Source of the DNA: Sphagnum compactum | Lineage: Eukaryota > Bryophyta > Sphagnopsida > Sphagnales | NCBI GenBank assembly: GCA_965153455.1 | Contig: OZ234503.1 | Span: forward strand, 434,001-498,000 | Length of the DNA stretch: 64,000 bases | Direction: 5' to 3' | Shown: in pieces, positions 36,116 to 47,438 of the stretch | How positions within the stretch are numbered: position 1 is the first letter of the stretch | How the letters are laid out: the number at the start of each line of letters is the position of its first letter | Notes under the pieces: generated by a model | What the model saw: only the letters and a program-made list of their open reading frames with translations | Database searches by the model: none | What the model was told of the DNA's origin: nothing | Position numbers and translations under genes: made by a program

Positions 36116-37785
36116 TTCGTAGTCATTGAGATAATTGGAATGCACATGAAGCATTCTAATCATTATCAATACCTGCATACTCTGGTTGAGAGCGTTTGTC
36201 AAAAATGTCACCGGATAAACCTTGAGGACTCTGGCTCACAATTAGATCCGATAAACTACGAGAGAAGCCTTTAGACGTACAATTCAACTCGCAAGAGGGT
36301 TTTGGGTATATGCCGTCGCCAAAAGAGTCTTGGTTAAGGTACATGAAAGTACTTGGGCAAGATTGGAGACCACATAAGCACTAACAGGAGAATTAAGCCA
36401 TGGACCTAGGTACCCCCTTACAACAAAAAGAATCCTCAATTCCTTTTATTCCTGGATAGAGAGTGCAACACCTGATTAGTTCCGGAGTTAAGTTGTGGCA
36501 AAGTGGAGTGGTGGTCCCTGGGCAAAGTGATCCAAAGCACAAAAATGCTGCAAGTGTTTGGACACCTCTAATAGAAGGTCGCTTTATGGACCTGGATTTC
36601 ACACTCTGGGCCACGGGTATCTGGAGTGCAACCATGAGTAGCAAGCAACAGACAACAGTCATACCATTAGTGTGCAATTGTTGGGATGGGGTGCTCTTTG
36701 AACCACCGGGCAGGCGTGGCAAGTACATAGAGGGAGAGCAAAAAACACAATCCTGCACTGGAAGTTGAGAAGAACAATAGCACAAAATCAAATATTTATT
36801 AAATAATGGCAAAGCTTTGTGTGAGACCTTCGAGCAAACCGCTCTGATGAACAAAGGAGCCTCTAAAACACACTAAGTCTCTCCCTGAATGCAAATAACG
36901 TAAAGCCTTGCTTTGCGACATCACTGAAAGCTGATCCTAGAGTGACAACTTAGAAAGCACGAAAGAAACACATAACAAAACCCTAAACACTGGAGCGTTG
37001 AGACACTTGAAGGGGTCATCATCCTCATGATCACAAAAGAAGGACCTGAGATAGAATACATCTGAAGAATAAGAAAACCTTAAACTGCCATAAAAAGAAA
37101 TAGGAAACGGAGACAAATCCAAGAAGCTTACAATCTAACCTTCAACCCCCTAAACCCTACGCTTCACAACCAACATTTTTGTTTATAAAACAAAGGAGAG
37201 TTTAGGAGCCCCCCCAACTCTACAAACTTGGGGTTCTTCCTTTCTTCTTGTTGGTCCATTGGCCTTTCGTGCTCCAGCATCTCAACATTTCATACACAAA
37301 ATCCGAAAACTAAACCCTAAAAACACTGATGAATCAAGGCCCATGAGTGCCTTTTATTTTGAAAATGAATACTTCAACCAAACCCCCCATAATGAATTTG
37401 TAAAAAAAATCAACCCCCTCACCCTCCCATCCCCCTTCAACATATTTTTAAAAAAAAACCCTGGCCCCCTTCCTTAGCCATTCAATAATGAAAAAAAAAA
37501 TTTACGAAAAAAATCAACCCCCTTCCCCTCCTCATTGCACATGTCAAATGAAGGAGAAAAAAAAACATTAACCTCCACCCCCTCCCGCTCAACAGTAAAA
37601 GAAATCAAAATAAATAAATAAAGGCGCAACCCCTCCCCTTGAACAATCAAACTAAACCCCTAAAACAACTCACCTTGCCCCCTTGAACAGTAAAAAGTAA
37701 TTTACAAAAGTTACAAGTAGTACAAAAGTAACAAAAAATAACAAAAAGTCAAAAAAGTAAAAAAAAAAAAGCCTGGCATTACACT
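36116..37785. other. Repeat-derived DNA without recognisable genes
   Basis: 36116-36900 has open frames (for example 36393-36854) without domain signals. 37030-37185 is repeated at about 40463-40620 (both contain GGAGACAAATCCAAGAAGCT). 37320-37785 is repeated in diverged form at about 38940-39480 (both contain CCATAATGAA, CCTCCCATCCCCCTTCAACA, AGTAATTTACAAAAGTTACA). Confidence 0.55.
37320..37785 (+). repeat. C/A-rich direct repeat, copy 1
   Basis: Copy 1 of a direct repeat pair with 38940-39480. Both consist of C-rich and A-rich phrases and end near a GCCTGGCATTACA-like or GCTTGGCACTGCA-like word. Confidence 0.6.
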
Positions 37786-37790
37786 AAAAT

Positions 37791-38613
37791 TGTCGCAACC
37801 CCGCTTTGGAGCAAGTGTGAGGATGCAACTCAACTCCCAAAAGTTGGAGACTGGGAGTCCTCCGAGACTCCTGAAAACTCAAAAGACGATTGTAAGGGTC
37901 AAAACACCTCGCATTGAGGTGTGCTTCATACCGTTAGAAAGGTCTTGAAGCGTAGATGTCCAAATAGGCCTCACATGAGCCATTTGAACATATGCAAGAA
38001 GAGTTAAGGGTAAAAGAAGGGCCGGGAATCAAATTGGCAGTTTGACTCTTGACCACTAAAAGTCGGGAATCGACCCGACCCCGGTGTGCGCAGGTGAAAT
38101 GCCACACACCGTTGAAAAGCTCTCGACAAGGGCTACAATATTGGTTTAGACCTCAAGTCAATCGGAGGTTGGGGTGAGGAGCTATGAACTTCCCAAGTCC
38201 CAGGAGTCGAAACCGGGACAGTTTCGGGACTCCACTTCGGGAGTCCCGGGAAAAAGAGCCATTCGGATGTAGCCTCCACGGAGAGGCGCAGAGAATACTA
38301 TATGGGGGAAGGGAAGGTGGTGGCTTCCCCCAAGTCCGGGTTGTGGTGAGTCAAGTGAATCCGAGTTAGCCCGTGGCTTGTCCCAACACCAAAAGGGTGC
38401 AGAATGAGTTCTAACCAACTTGGGGTTGGTTTTGATGCAGATTTGAGTAGGTGAAAAGCTTGTCACTCTTCCTAATCCATCCCGAGGCTTCAACACGCCC
38501 CTCTACCCCTTTTAGTGTTGAAGGCTGGGAGCGTGCCCCGAGTCCCTTCCTTTTTCCTCAACTTGAACGGGTTAGCCCAACTTGGGGCTAACTAGGGACA
38601 AAGGAGCACCTCA
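37791..38613 (+). mobile_element. Solo LTR E of the same gypsy family, with target duplication
   Basis: This starts TGTCGCAACCCCGC and ends GGAGCACCTCA, length 823 bp, plus orientation. It is flanked by AAAAT on both sides (37786-37790 and 38614-38618), a perfect 5-bp target site duplication. No internal sequence remains, so it is the product of LTR-LTR recombination. Confidence 0.85.
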
Positions 38614-38939
38614 AAAATAGCCTGGCATTACATTGGGTTTTTGGTGGTCAAATAGCCTCTAGCCTGCGACCTTATGGGCATAATGCCCAGATCATATGTA
38701 TAGGGTAGTTCCCTACGTTTCATTAGTTAGTAAGCCTTATGGTTGCCAGAAAATATTTGGTGCATATTATCTGTGTCCCAAATTTTTGTTAATTTTTGCA
38801 AAATTATATTAGTTTTGTCAAATTTAGTTCTGTCAAATTTAGTTTAACCAAGTTTAAATTTAACTTAGTTGGGTTGAATTTAATTAGGCAAGTTTAGGTT
38901 AATTTAATTAAGTTTAAATTATTTTAACTAAGATAAAAT

Positions 38940-39480
38940 GAATTAAACCAACCCAACCCCCCCCCCCCATAATGAACTTGTAAAAAACATTCAACCTAAA
39001 CCTCCTCCCATCCCCCTTCAACATATTAACCTAAACCCTAACCCCCTTCCTTAACCACTCAACAATGAAAAAAAAATTTAAGAAAAGAACTAATCCTTTT
39101 CCCTTCCTCCTTCCACATGTCAAATGAAGGAGAAACTAAAACATTAACCTCCACCCCTCCCCCCTCAATAGTAAAAGAAATCAAAATAAATAAATAAAGG
39201 CGCACCCCTTCCCCCTGAACAAACCTTGGCCCCCTTCAAACAGTAAAAAGTAATTTACAAAAGTTACAAGTAGTAAAAAAGGTAACAAAAAATAACAAAA
39301 AGTGAAAAACCCTAAAACAACTTGCCACTACACTCAAACAGCTTGGCACTGCACTAGGTTTTTTGTAGTCAAACAACCTTGAGCCTGCGACCTTATGAAT
39401 GTAATGTTCAAATCATATGTATAGGCTATTTGAACGTAGTGGCGAGTTGTTTTAAAAAGTAAAAAAAAACAGATTATATG
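38940..39480 (+). repeat. C/A-rich direct repeat, copy 2
   Basis: Copy 2 of the pair described for 37320-37785, with a long C-run at its start and several small indels. Confidence 0.6.
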
Positions 39481-39659
39481 TATAGGTTTGAACCAAGGTG
39501 GAATATGTTCTAAACCATCACAGAGGTACCCTATAGGTATAAGAAGTTGTCTACATGAAATTTTGTAATTCCATAACTAGAGTTATATTTTTGTTTGACC
39601 ATATTAGGTGCGCCTTGTGAATTGGGTCAGTGGAACATTCTCTAGTAGCACTGTCTATC

Positions 39660-40320
39660 AATATTGTCCAATATTGATTATCATTTACTAAATCAATACC
39701 AATACAAGTTTATAAACATGTTGTTGCAATATCGTATCTCTTGCTACCAATGGTGCATATGCAATTTCTAAATGCTTTTGTTGTGGTGTGCCTATAACAC
39801 ATTTACAACATCATAATAAACATGAATACAACATTGATTCACTATTGAATATCCAATTTGCAATTGTGTTGTTGCAACATTACATCACCTACCTTCGACA
39901 ACACAAAAACAATACAAATACAATGTTGGGAAAGTGTGATTATAACATATATACAGTAACATAAGGAACAAGAATAAAACATTGAGTCAATATTGAATAT
40001 TTAGTTTATAGCTATGTTGTTGCAACATTGCATCCCCTACGTTCAACAATGCATGTGCAATGCAAATATGATGTTGAAAAAAAATGAGTACAACATAAAC
40101 TCAAAATACAGACAACATGAATATAATATAGAATCAATACAATAATAGAGTTTGTAACCATATTGTATAAACATTGTATCATTTACAATTAAAAGTTCAT
40201 ATCCAATACAATCACAATATTAATGCAATATCATTACAATATGGACATAATGTGAATACAACATGTCAAACAACAAAAATCTAATGCAAATACGGTGTTA
40301 CGTCATTTATCATTTAAACA
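39660..40320 (+). repeat. 148-bp tandem repeat, about four units
   Basis: The word TGTTGTTGCAA starts at 39719, 39867 and 40015, exactly 148 bp apart, and a diverged form at 40161. Each unit also contains ACAT-AATA-CAACATTGA-TCA-TATTGAATAT-type text. The array is AT-rich with no coding frame. Unit length and composition are like a satellite, but with few copies. Confidence 0.75.
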
Positions 40321-40929
40321 ATACCAAAATTAAGTCATTACAATCTAAATTGTTTCAATGCCTATTTTACACGAACAAAGCACTGAACCTTGGACATCTT
40401 GAAAAGTTTTGTGAAAGTATTTAAATAGCACTAATACAAAGGGGTCCCCACTTTGTGATGGACTTGAGACAGAAGACATCTGAAGGAGGAAAAAATCGTA
40501 GACCGCCATAAAAATAAACAAGAAATGGAGACAAATCCAAGAAGCTTACAATTTAACCTTAAACCCTTTAAACCTTACCCTTCCTGGTTTTTTCACAATC
40601 GGCATTCTTGTTTATTAAAAAAAAAAAAGTCTGGGAAGCAAAAGGTCACCCACACACAAAATGCCATGACCTCCCATGCATTCTCTTTCCCATGTTTTTC
40701 CTAACATAAAGTGGATGGTTGGTCCACTCCCATAAGGCACTTCGTGTGCCTTCACCTGCATGATCCACTTTTGGACAGGATTCTAACTAATTTATTGTGC
40801 CCTTCTATGAGCACATTGTTTTGGGTGATGAACTCCATTCCCATAACGCAATCCATTCCACCATGTTTCATTGGAGTTTAGGGTTTATATTAGTTCAAGA
40901 ACTATATTTATAAAGTAGATATAACGTGG
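40321..40929. other. Gene-free stretch between two repeat arrays
   Basis: Contains the second copy (about 40463-40620) of the 37030-37185 repeat. 40720-40880 shares scattered phrases with the pol of element A (for example CACATTGTTTTG(G/T)GTGATGAA as at 61878), so it includes a small gypsy-derived scrap in the same orientation as the sequence at 61760-61920. Confidence 0.5.
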
Positions 40930-41560
40930 GGCAAGATCATATCCTAAGGCCCATTTTTTTCCTTGGCCCAATCTTCTTTCCAAATAATGTCTTCTCCATG
41001 GGCCCATCCATTCTTTAGTTTAGCCCATGTGCATTTCACCCCGGGGCAACATGATCTTTTCATTAATCCCATCTTTTCCCAAGGGAATTGTCTTTACTTT
41101 GGGCCACATTCATTCTTCAACCCCATTTCCTCCCTAGGGAATTATCTTTTTTTTAGGCCACATTCTTTCTCAACCCCATCTCCTCCCCAAGGAATTGTGT
41201 TCTTCTCAAGCCCATCTTCACCCTAGGGCAACATCTTCCCAAGGCCACATCTTCACCCTCATACAAGATCTTTTTCCTAGGCCACATCCTTGCCTTGACC
41301 CCATCTTCACCCTAAGGCAACAAAGGCCAGATCCTCTTCCCAGCCCCAACTTCTCCTCAAGGAACTACCTTCTCCTCTGACCCCATCTTTAGCCAAGGGT
41401 GACATCCTTTCCCAACCCCATCTTCAACCTAGGGCAACATCTTTGCCCCGGGCCAAATCCTTTCCTCGACCCCATTTTCAACCAACGGCAACATCTTTTC
41501 CCCAAATCACATCCTTTCCCTAGCCCTATCTTTTTCCCATGCTTGCCTTTTCCTTAGAAC
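40930..41560 (+). repeat. C-rich minisatellite with ~50-bp units
   Basis: Variants of CCCATCTTCACCCTAGGGCAACATCTT and CCC(A/C)GGCCACATCCTTTCC alternate over about 600 bp with a period near 50. Open frames here are by-products of the repeat. Confidence 0.7.
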
Positions 41561-42071
41561 CGTCTCCTTGGGCATTCTCCATACATTTGGATATGTATGC
41601 AAGTGTGTATTTTGAAAAATAGGTTATACAACTATGTTAGAAAATAATCATATTAACATGATTTTTTTATTACATACAATGAATCATCAGACATGGACAA
41701 GAGGAAGTCCAAACTTCCAAGTTTATGGAATTGATATCATATATGGATAGAGTAGAAAGATGTTTTAAAGAAACCCTAAGTAAGCTAAAATGGCGAATAG
41801 TCATTTTTAAACAAGTGTACAACTTGTAGGATATTGTACACTTTTGCTAAGGTTGTCAAAAGCTCTTCCAAACTAATCACATGTACTGCTTGAAAGACCA
41901 GTCATTACATCACCACAGATTCCCATGGACACATGGAAAAACCTAATATGCGTCCATAGTCTCTTCAATATGGCATAATCCAATTTAACAAATAATCATG
42001 CATTGAAACTCTCAATTGCACATTTCAATTAATCATCCTTACAAAAACTCAACACTTTCATCCTAATCTTA
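41561..42071. other. Gene-free stretch
   Basis: AT-rich; nothing recognised. It would be the 3' flank of the ankyrin-PGG gene fragment. Confidence 0.4.
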
Positions 42072-43045
42072 TCACTCTTTAACAATCATTTTCATAACCG
42101 TCAGAACATAGAGCACTTTAGATGGACAGAATACCACTGTCACACCTATGCCAACTGTGACTCCCATATTGACCATATACTTTGGAATGGGTGGTAACAC
42201 TAGAAAGCCAGCACTTGCAAACTCACCCATTACACATCCAACTGAGATCGTCAAAAGGATGCTAGAGAAAGTGAATCTCGCAAAGACTGCACCAGTTCTC
42301 CAATGAATATGCCGCGTTTTGGGGGACGTGCCGCACTCGCTCCCACCATGAGGGTTGCAATAGCGAAGAAGAAAGACATGGAGTTGAAAAACCAAAATAT
42401 TTGCATGATTGGATGACCTGCAACAGAAACAAACGACGGATAGATGCCAGATGGGGATGGGGCTCCCACCTCAATGCTTGCTCTCCCAAAGAACGTAGAA
42501 TATCCCAAAGGTGGTATTAACCATCCGGCAAAAGTCACACTTGCAATCAAGGCAGCCCCCACAAGAACGGCATTCGCTGCATCCACATGGACCTGCCTGT
42601 CCTTGTACAAACGGTCCACTCGTTTCGCAACCTCGGGTCTTTCTAATAAGATCTTCACTGTTTCATCATCCGCCTCCTCCGTTGCAATTTGAAAGGCTGT
42701 TATTCCCCTCTCGTTTTCAGCATTGGCATTTAAACGTCCTTTTGTGTCCTCACATAAGGCCTTCACAACACTTGCGTGACCCAATAAGGAGGCTAAGTGC
42801 AGTGGACTGAAATGACGACCATAGCGGCGTGTACGGGGTTCATCTTTCAGTGGTATAAATTCTTCTTTCTTGCTTTTGAGAAGCTGTTTGACCACATAAG
42901 GATTCCCTATTGCAGCAGCCCTATGAAGAGGCTTTCCTTTATTGACGTTTATTATATCACATGCTAAAAGACTCATTACCATATCTACGTTCCCAATTCT
43001 AGCAGCAGCACCAATGGGTTCTCGAAAAGCAATATGATGGAGTGG
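42072..43045 (-). pseudogene. Ankyrin-repeat/PGG-domain membrane protein, truncated and frameshifted
   Basis: Plant ankyrin-PGG proteins (ACD6-like) combine ankyrin repeats with a C-terminal multi-helix membrane domain, often in defence signalling. The minus strand encodes at least three ankyrin repeats (KPLHRAAAIGNPYVVKQLL, SPLHLASLLGHASVVKALC, TAFQIATEEADDETVKILL), a charged linker (VAKRVDRLYKDRQ), then the PGG-like start AVLVGAALIASVTFAGW and hydrophobic segments. The frame then ends after LRDSLSLASF near 42251, while the expected continuation (FSSILLTISVGCVMGEF and further helices to 42072) is in another frame. One small indel between about 42260 and 42345 is implied. Upstream the frame is open to about 43045, then hits telomere-like repeats, so the N-terminal repeats are missing or in an exon outside this stretch. 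Confidence 0.8.
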
Positions 43046-43075
43046 GTTTAGGGTTTAGGTTTAGGGTTAGGGTTG
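43044..43075 (+). repeat. Short interstitial telomere-like repeat
   Basis: About four units of (T)TTAGGG with small variants, the plant telomere motif, lie directly upstream of the truncated ankyrin-PGG frame. Confidence 0.8.
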
Positions 43076-43278
43076 TAATTTATTTTTATTTTTTTTCCTC
43101 TCTCCATCCTATTGGCCCCTTACGCAAGATTTAATTTCGATTTTGAAGTTTCTACTGTTTGGGCTATTTGACTAGAAGGGAGTGAAGGTATGTGAGGATT
43201 TTTTTTTTGGGTCTTCAAAGGAGGTGCACAAGAGGTGAAGGTTATTTTAGGAAAATGTAAAGGTGGAGGTGTTGAAAT

Positions 43279-43302
43279 TATATATATATATATATATATA
43301 TC
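43279..43302. repeat. (TA)n microsatellite
   Basis: A run of about 12 TA dinucleotides. Confidence 0.9.
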
Positions 43303-43439
43303 CATAGATTGTGAAAGGTTAACGATATATATACATTCTTCTTCAAAGGGACTTTTAACTTGCAAATCTTTTCTGTTTTGTGGTGTAAATCTTCCAAAGC
43401 AAAATGTTTTTCTTTTAGTTATCAGGGGATTATTCGCTA

Positions 43440-43740
43440 CCCCACTTTCCATTTTTTCTTTCTTCTTGTTTGTCTTTCCTTTTTTTCTTGATTTTTTTAA
43501 AAACATTTTTCCCCCTTATTTCCATCCTGCCCTCTTTTTCCCTAATCTTCATTTTTTTGTTTTCTTTTTTTTCTCCTTTTTTATATTCTTATTTTCCTCT
43601 TCTTACTGGATGTTTTTTTTTTCTTTTTGCCATATTTCCTAATTTTACCTCTTTTTTTCTTTTTTTATCATTTTTCCCCCTATTTTTCTCAATTTGTGCT
43701 AATGTATTTTCTTTTATTTTTCTATCCTTTTCTTGGTTTT
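43440..43740 (+). repeat. T-rich low-complexity stretch
   Basis: Long T and C/T runs on the plus strand. Open frames here are rich in Phe, Leu and Ser for compositional reasons only. Confidence 0.75.
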
Positions 43741-44076
43741 GTAAGAGGCATTGAATGAATAATAATGAACAAGTACATGCAAGCTGGGAAAGAAAAGTTT
43801 ATTTTATAAACTTTTGAAAACCATCCTTACATTTTTTATTGGGTAAGTCGAAGTTTATAATAAAAAACCCAAGAAAATGTAAGCAAGGAAGGAGGAAAAC
43901 AAAATGCAAGAACCATCAAATTTTCAAAGCAAAGATAGTTGCAAGTTTTTTAACGCCAATTGGCTCGTAAGGACGTTGATCATTCACGGTGATCAAAATC
44001 TTTAATGCCATACAGCTAGTAAAAAACAATTAACTCAATCAATGCTACAATTACCCTCAATCCTTGCTCTTCCACA

Positions 44077-44240
44077 CACTAGAAGAAATCTTTGGATTTT
44101 GTAACCAACGAATTTGCGACTAGTTGCTACTATTTGACATTTACAATTATTGTTGGTTATATCTACAACTACTGTTTGCATTTGAAGCCGCTTGCAACTA
44201 CTCTATGACTAACTTATGACTAATGGATTTTTTCATCCTT
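44077..44240 (+). repeat. CACTA terminal and subterminal repeats
   Basis: CACTAG followed by A-rich sequence, then TTGCGACTAGTTGCTACTA, GTTGGTTATA and GCAACTACT in both orientations. Subterminal repetition of a short word in both orientations is typical of the family, where it binds the element-encoded proteins. The preceding bases are ACA, which would be half of a 3-bp target duplication. Confidence 0.6.
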
Positions 44241-45003
44241 TCATTTGGATAGCTTTCAATACAATTTCCATCCAAGAAGACCCCTCTACCTACCATTAGT
44301 TGCAAATGTCACCAAATGAGTCATAGCCCTGTGAGTATCCCAAATGTATTATACATATTTTAGGCATAAGGGGTCCACAATTGTGTATTGAATGTATTCT
44401 ACTCATTATCATATGGGTACATACGAAGATGTACCCATATATTACTTGTTATGTATAATGGTTGTATTTACATTGTATGTAAGTTGTATTTGAAGCATAC
44501 TTGAATATGTATTGCATACATCACCTTAGTTTTTGTCTAGTTGATTTATGTTAAATTTGTTTAAAATAATATACAGATTATACCCAAGTCATATTACATG
44601 CCTTATGTGGTTTTCCAAATTAGTGTTCCAATATATTTGCCCAGATTTAAGTGTTGCAGTCTAATAGGGGAAAAAAACCTACATTTCTACTCCTATAATC
44701 CAAACATTTAAGTCTTCAATCCTAAATTTTTGTGATTTTATTGGCTCAAAAAGAATGTCATGTAGTACATCAATTTGATGCTTACAAAAACTAAATGCAA
44801 CATTCTACACAATTCTAAGTAAATTAGCAAACTCTAGCAGGCCACGTAGCACATTAGCCCTGCCCACAGGCGCTCCAACCAGTTCGAATATAACCTGAGT
44901 AGTATAGATGAAAATGAAGACTTTTAACAAAATCAGGCCTGCCAGATGCTAGAAATAGTATATCCAAACCTAAGCACATTCCCAAACGAATTTTATGACT
45001 TAC

Positions 45004-45087
45004 TGTGTCTGGAATAGACAAATCAACATCATCATTTTCTTCCATTACTCCAGCTAGGGTTGGAGAACTGAAAGCATCCTCAAACTG
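45004..45087 (-). pseudogene. Captured exon of unknown gene (28 codons)
   Basis: A clean 84-bp exon between a CACCTGGCAG acceptor and a GTAAGT donor, reading QFEDAFSSPTLAGVMEEN and ending in SIPDT. The family is not recognised. It follows directly after HIR exons on the same strand but does not continue the HIR protein, which supports a mosaic of fragments. Confidence 0.45.
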
Positions 45088-45140
45088 CTGCCAGGTGAAA
45101 CAAAAATGGTTGCTATCACAAAGGAATAAAGAAAATTGAC

Positions 45141-45798
45141 CTTCTCAAGTTCTTCTTCCACATTCTTTGCAATGTCATTCTTTTGCTCAAAAACATCATC
45201 AAGAAGCATCCTTCGTACACTGGCCCGCACAACTGCTCACAATCAAACAACAGCATTCTGTTCAGAATTGAAACCTGATCACATGAGGAACACATATATA
45301 TATGTCTATATAGTTGCCATTTTGCTTGAACATAAGGCCTCCTCATTGAAATCTGATACCAATTACATCAACTGTTTGCAACAAGGACTGCTATACTTAG
45401 CATCAAATACATATGATTTGATTTGTTCCCGTGGATTCGTGAGCTTGTAGAAGGCATCTTCAGCAGTCTCAATGTGTGCTCGATATTGCACTGATGCCAC
45501 CATAGTCACAAAGACATTGTCCTGAACATCACAGACACACAAACCCCACAATTCCTACCCATGAGCTCTGATTCATCCTCACAAGACCACTGATAAAAGA
45601 TCCAAGCAGGCAGGCAGGTGGGTGGGCGGGGGAGAGGGGGAAAAAAAATAACACCAGACCTTGCTCTTGGTTGATGCGAAGGGACAGAACACCTGCAACA
45701 TTGACACCGCAACATCATGGGACACAATGGCAACTAGGGCTAGGCACAGTACTGAATTTTCTGAATTTTTCCTTGACAGCAACAGTGGATTGGTCCAC
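45141..45798 (-). pseudogene. HIR-type SPFH/prohibitin-domain protein, three-exon fragment
   Basis: Hypersensitive-induced reaction proteins are membrane-attached SPFH (band 7) scaffold proteins of plants. Minus-strand exons are 45660-45798 ([15 protein letters not shown], then SCHCVP), 45401-about 45522 ([33 protein letters not shown]), and 45141-45232 (RASV, DDVFEQKNDIAK, EEELEK). These cover roughly the first 120 residues of a ~285-residue protein. Defects: TGA after HCVP in the first exon where the family has Trp, and the donor after YVFD reads CTAAGT instead of GTAAGT. The initiating exon and the C-terminal half are absent. Intron-exon structure is kept, so it came from genomic DNA, not a retrocopy. 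Confidence 0.75.
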
Positions 45799-46912
45799 CT
45801 GGTATAAACCACACACCTGTCCCATGTCTCCTCCACCCCACCAGGTCTGAGATCTGCATAACACAACAACAACAACCCATTTTCAACACTCAGATGATGC
45901 ACAAAAATCTGGCATAAGTAAGAAGACTGTAAACCCCATCAGTCCAAACAAAGCAAGAGAAAATAAAATAGCAGGCAATAAAACCGAAAGGCTGTTGTTT
46001 CACCCAAAGACAAAAAGAAGTCCAACACAGTCTCTGTCTGTCTATCTGTCTGTCTTTCCTTTGGCATGAAATAGGATTCCGAACTTTTTCCTTCCAACCC
46101 AAGGAAGAAATCTTGAAGCAGATTAATTAGAAACTCAATCAGCAACAATTTGCAAGTATTGAATCCATGATGCACTCAAAAAAGGGTGAAGACAAAAAAA
46201 AGGGGGATCATCAATCCTTCCTACTTTTCTTTTTTTTCTTTTGTGGCCAAGCAAAACTACTCTGCTCGCCATCATCAACAAATGAATACCTATACAAACC
46301 CACTGAATCTCCGTTCACAAAAAGAAAAGAAAAAGGAGCATATAACCATGGAGAGTTTGTTGACAAAAACTCCACACAATAACAATTTGAAGAAGGAAGG
46401 CTAGGGAGGTGGCGGTTGCTGGTGGTGGTGATGTTGTGATTGATGGTGACTTTGATGCTGCTTGTGAGCTCCACAACCAACAAATCGTAGATCTGACACT
46501 GGAGATGCATGCAAAGGGAGTCCAAGACGAACACCTACTGAGAGGTTGCTTTCATCCACACTATGACCTTCTGCAGCTGGTTCAACTCTTCCTTCACTCG
46601 ACACACCGTCATAATCACCATGTCTGGCTGCTAGCAGTATTACTAGTGGTGATCCCGCCCTGACTCCTGAAATCCTTGCTGGGCTCAACAGTGCTTTTGT
46701 CGGAGGAAGGGGTTCTTTTAGTGTTTTAGCTTGTCCCACAGAGCAAAATATCACTGTGGGCAAACACAATAAAACCTCCAAGAAGCTTTCATATGCTCTT
46801 TACACTTTTGATCCATCTGAAGGAAATAGGATAATATCACACAATGGACAAACTCAGAACCACCTGAGGGCAACGCATTAACAGTGACATTTAAATTACA
46901 ACATACACACAC
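45799..46912. other. Inside the CACTA element, no recognised coding
   Basis: Minus-strand open frame 46401-46781 ends in a His/Gln/Pro-rich stretch caused by a CAC/CAA run; it shows no known domain. A TCTG microsatellite is near 46030. Confidence 0.4.
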
Positions 46913-47052
46913 CTTTATGACTTTGCAAAGAGGCTCATGCTGACCTTTTGTCTCCTCTTTCTTCTTTTTCTCCTCCTCAGTCTCATCCAATTTCAGACCC
47001 TCTTTTGTAGTAAACACCAATTTCTTGCCATCATACTCCTTCAATTGTTGAA
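46913..47052 (-). pseudogene. HSP90 exon fragment (C-terminal region)
   Basis: Between a TTTGCTGATGCAG acceptor and a GTGTGTG donor the minus strand reads [20 protein letters not shown], then [12 protein letters not shown] and EPLCKVIK. This is the well conserved start of the HSP90 C-terminal region. About 46 codons survive and no following HSP90 exon was found, so it is an isolated fragment. Confidence 0.8.
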
Positions 47053-47346
47053 CTGCATCAGCAAAGCAAAGTATGAGATTTCTTGCCATACAGAATATGA
47101 TAGAACAACCTCCAACATCACTCAAGTTCATATGATGACCCTAATAATAATCAACTAATCACTAGAAACAAAGAAAAATCTTCCACCAGAGCTCCAAACA
47201 CAATCCCAACATTAACATCAATCTCCTTACATCTCTGACATTTCATCCCTATAAAATACAATTGTAGCTCATGAAAGACATAAAGAGCAGTGTCTAGATT
47301 TGCAAGTTTGATACCAACCTTGATTAAGTGTAGGAGTCTGCATTAC

Positions 47347-47438
47347 CTGAAAGGAGGAAGCTCATCATAGTCATCACCATCTGAAACATCAGACTCATCA
47401 TCTGAGTCAGCACTCATCTTCATCCCCCATTTGTTCAT
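47347..47438 (-). pseudogene. Possible first exon of an unknown acidic protein
   Basis: Reads MKMSADSDDESDVSDGDDYD followed by ELPPF and a CAG|GTAATG donor. Not recognised. The exon could be another captured piece or fortuitous. Confidence 0.25.

Noticed and set aside
36393-36854. A 153-codon minus-strand frame
   Set aside because: Cys-rich by composition, no recognisable domain, surrounded by repeats.
40963-41380. Open frames with repeated Pro/Phe/Ser peptides
   Set aside because: By-product of the C-rich minisatellite.
43235-43754. Phe/Leu-rich frames that look like membrane proteins
   Set aside because: Produced by poly-T and C/T low-complexity sequence.
46401-46781. A His/Gln/Pro-tailed protein
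   Set aside because: The tail comes from CAC/CAA repeats and no upstream domain is recognisable; it could be a captured exon but evidence is lacking.
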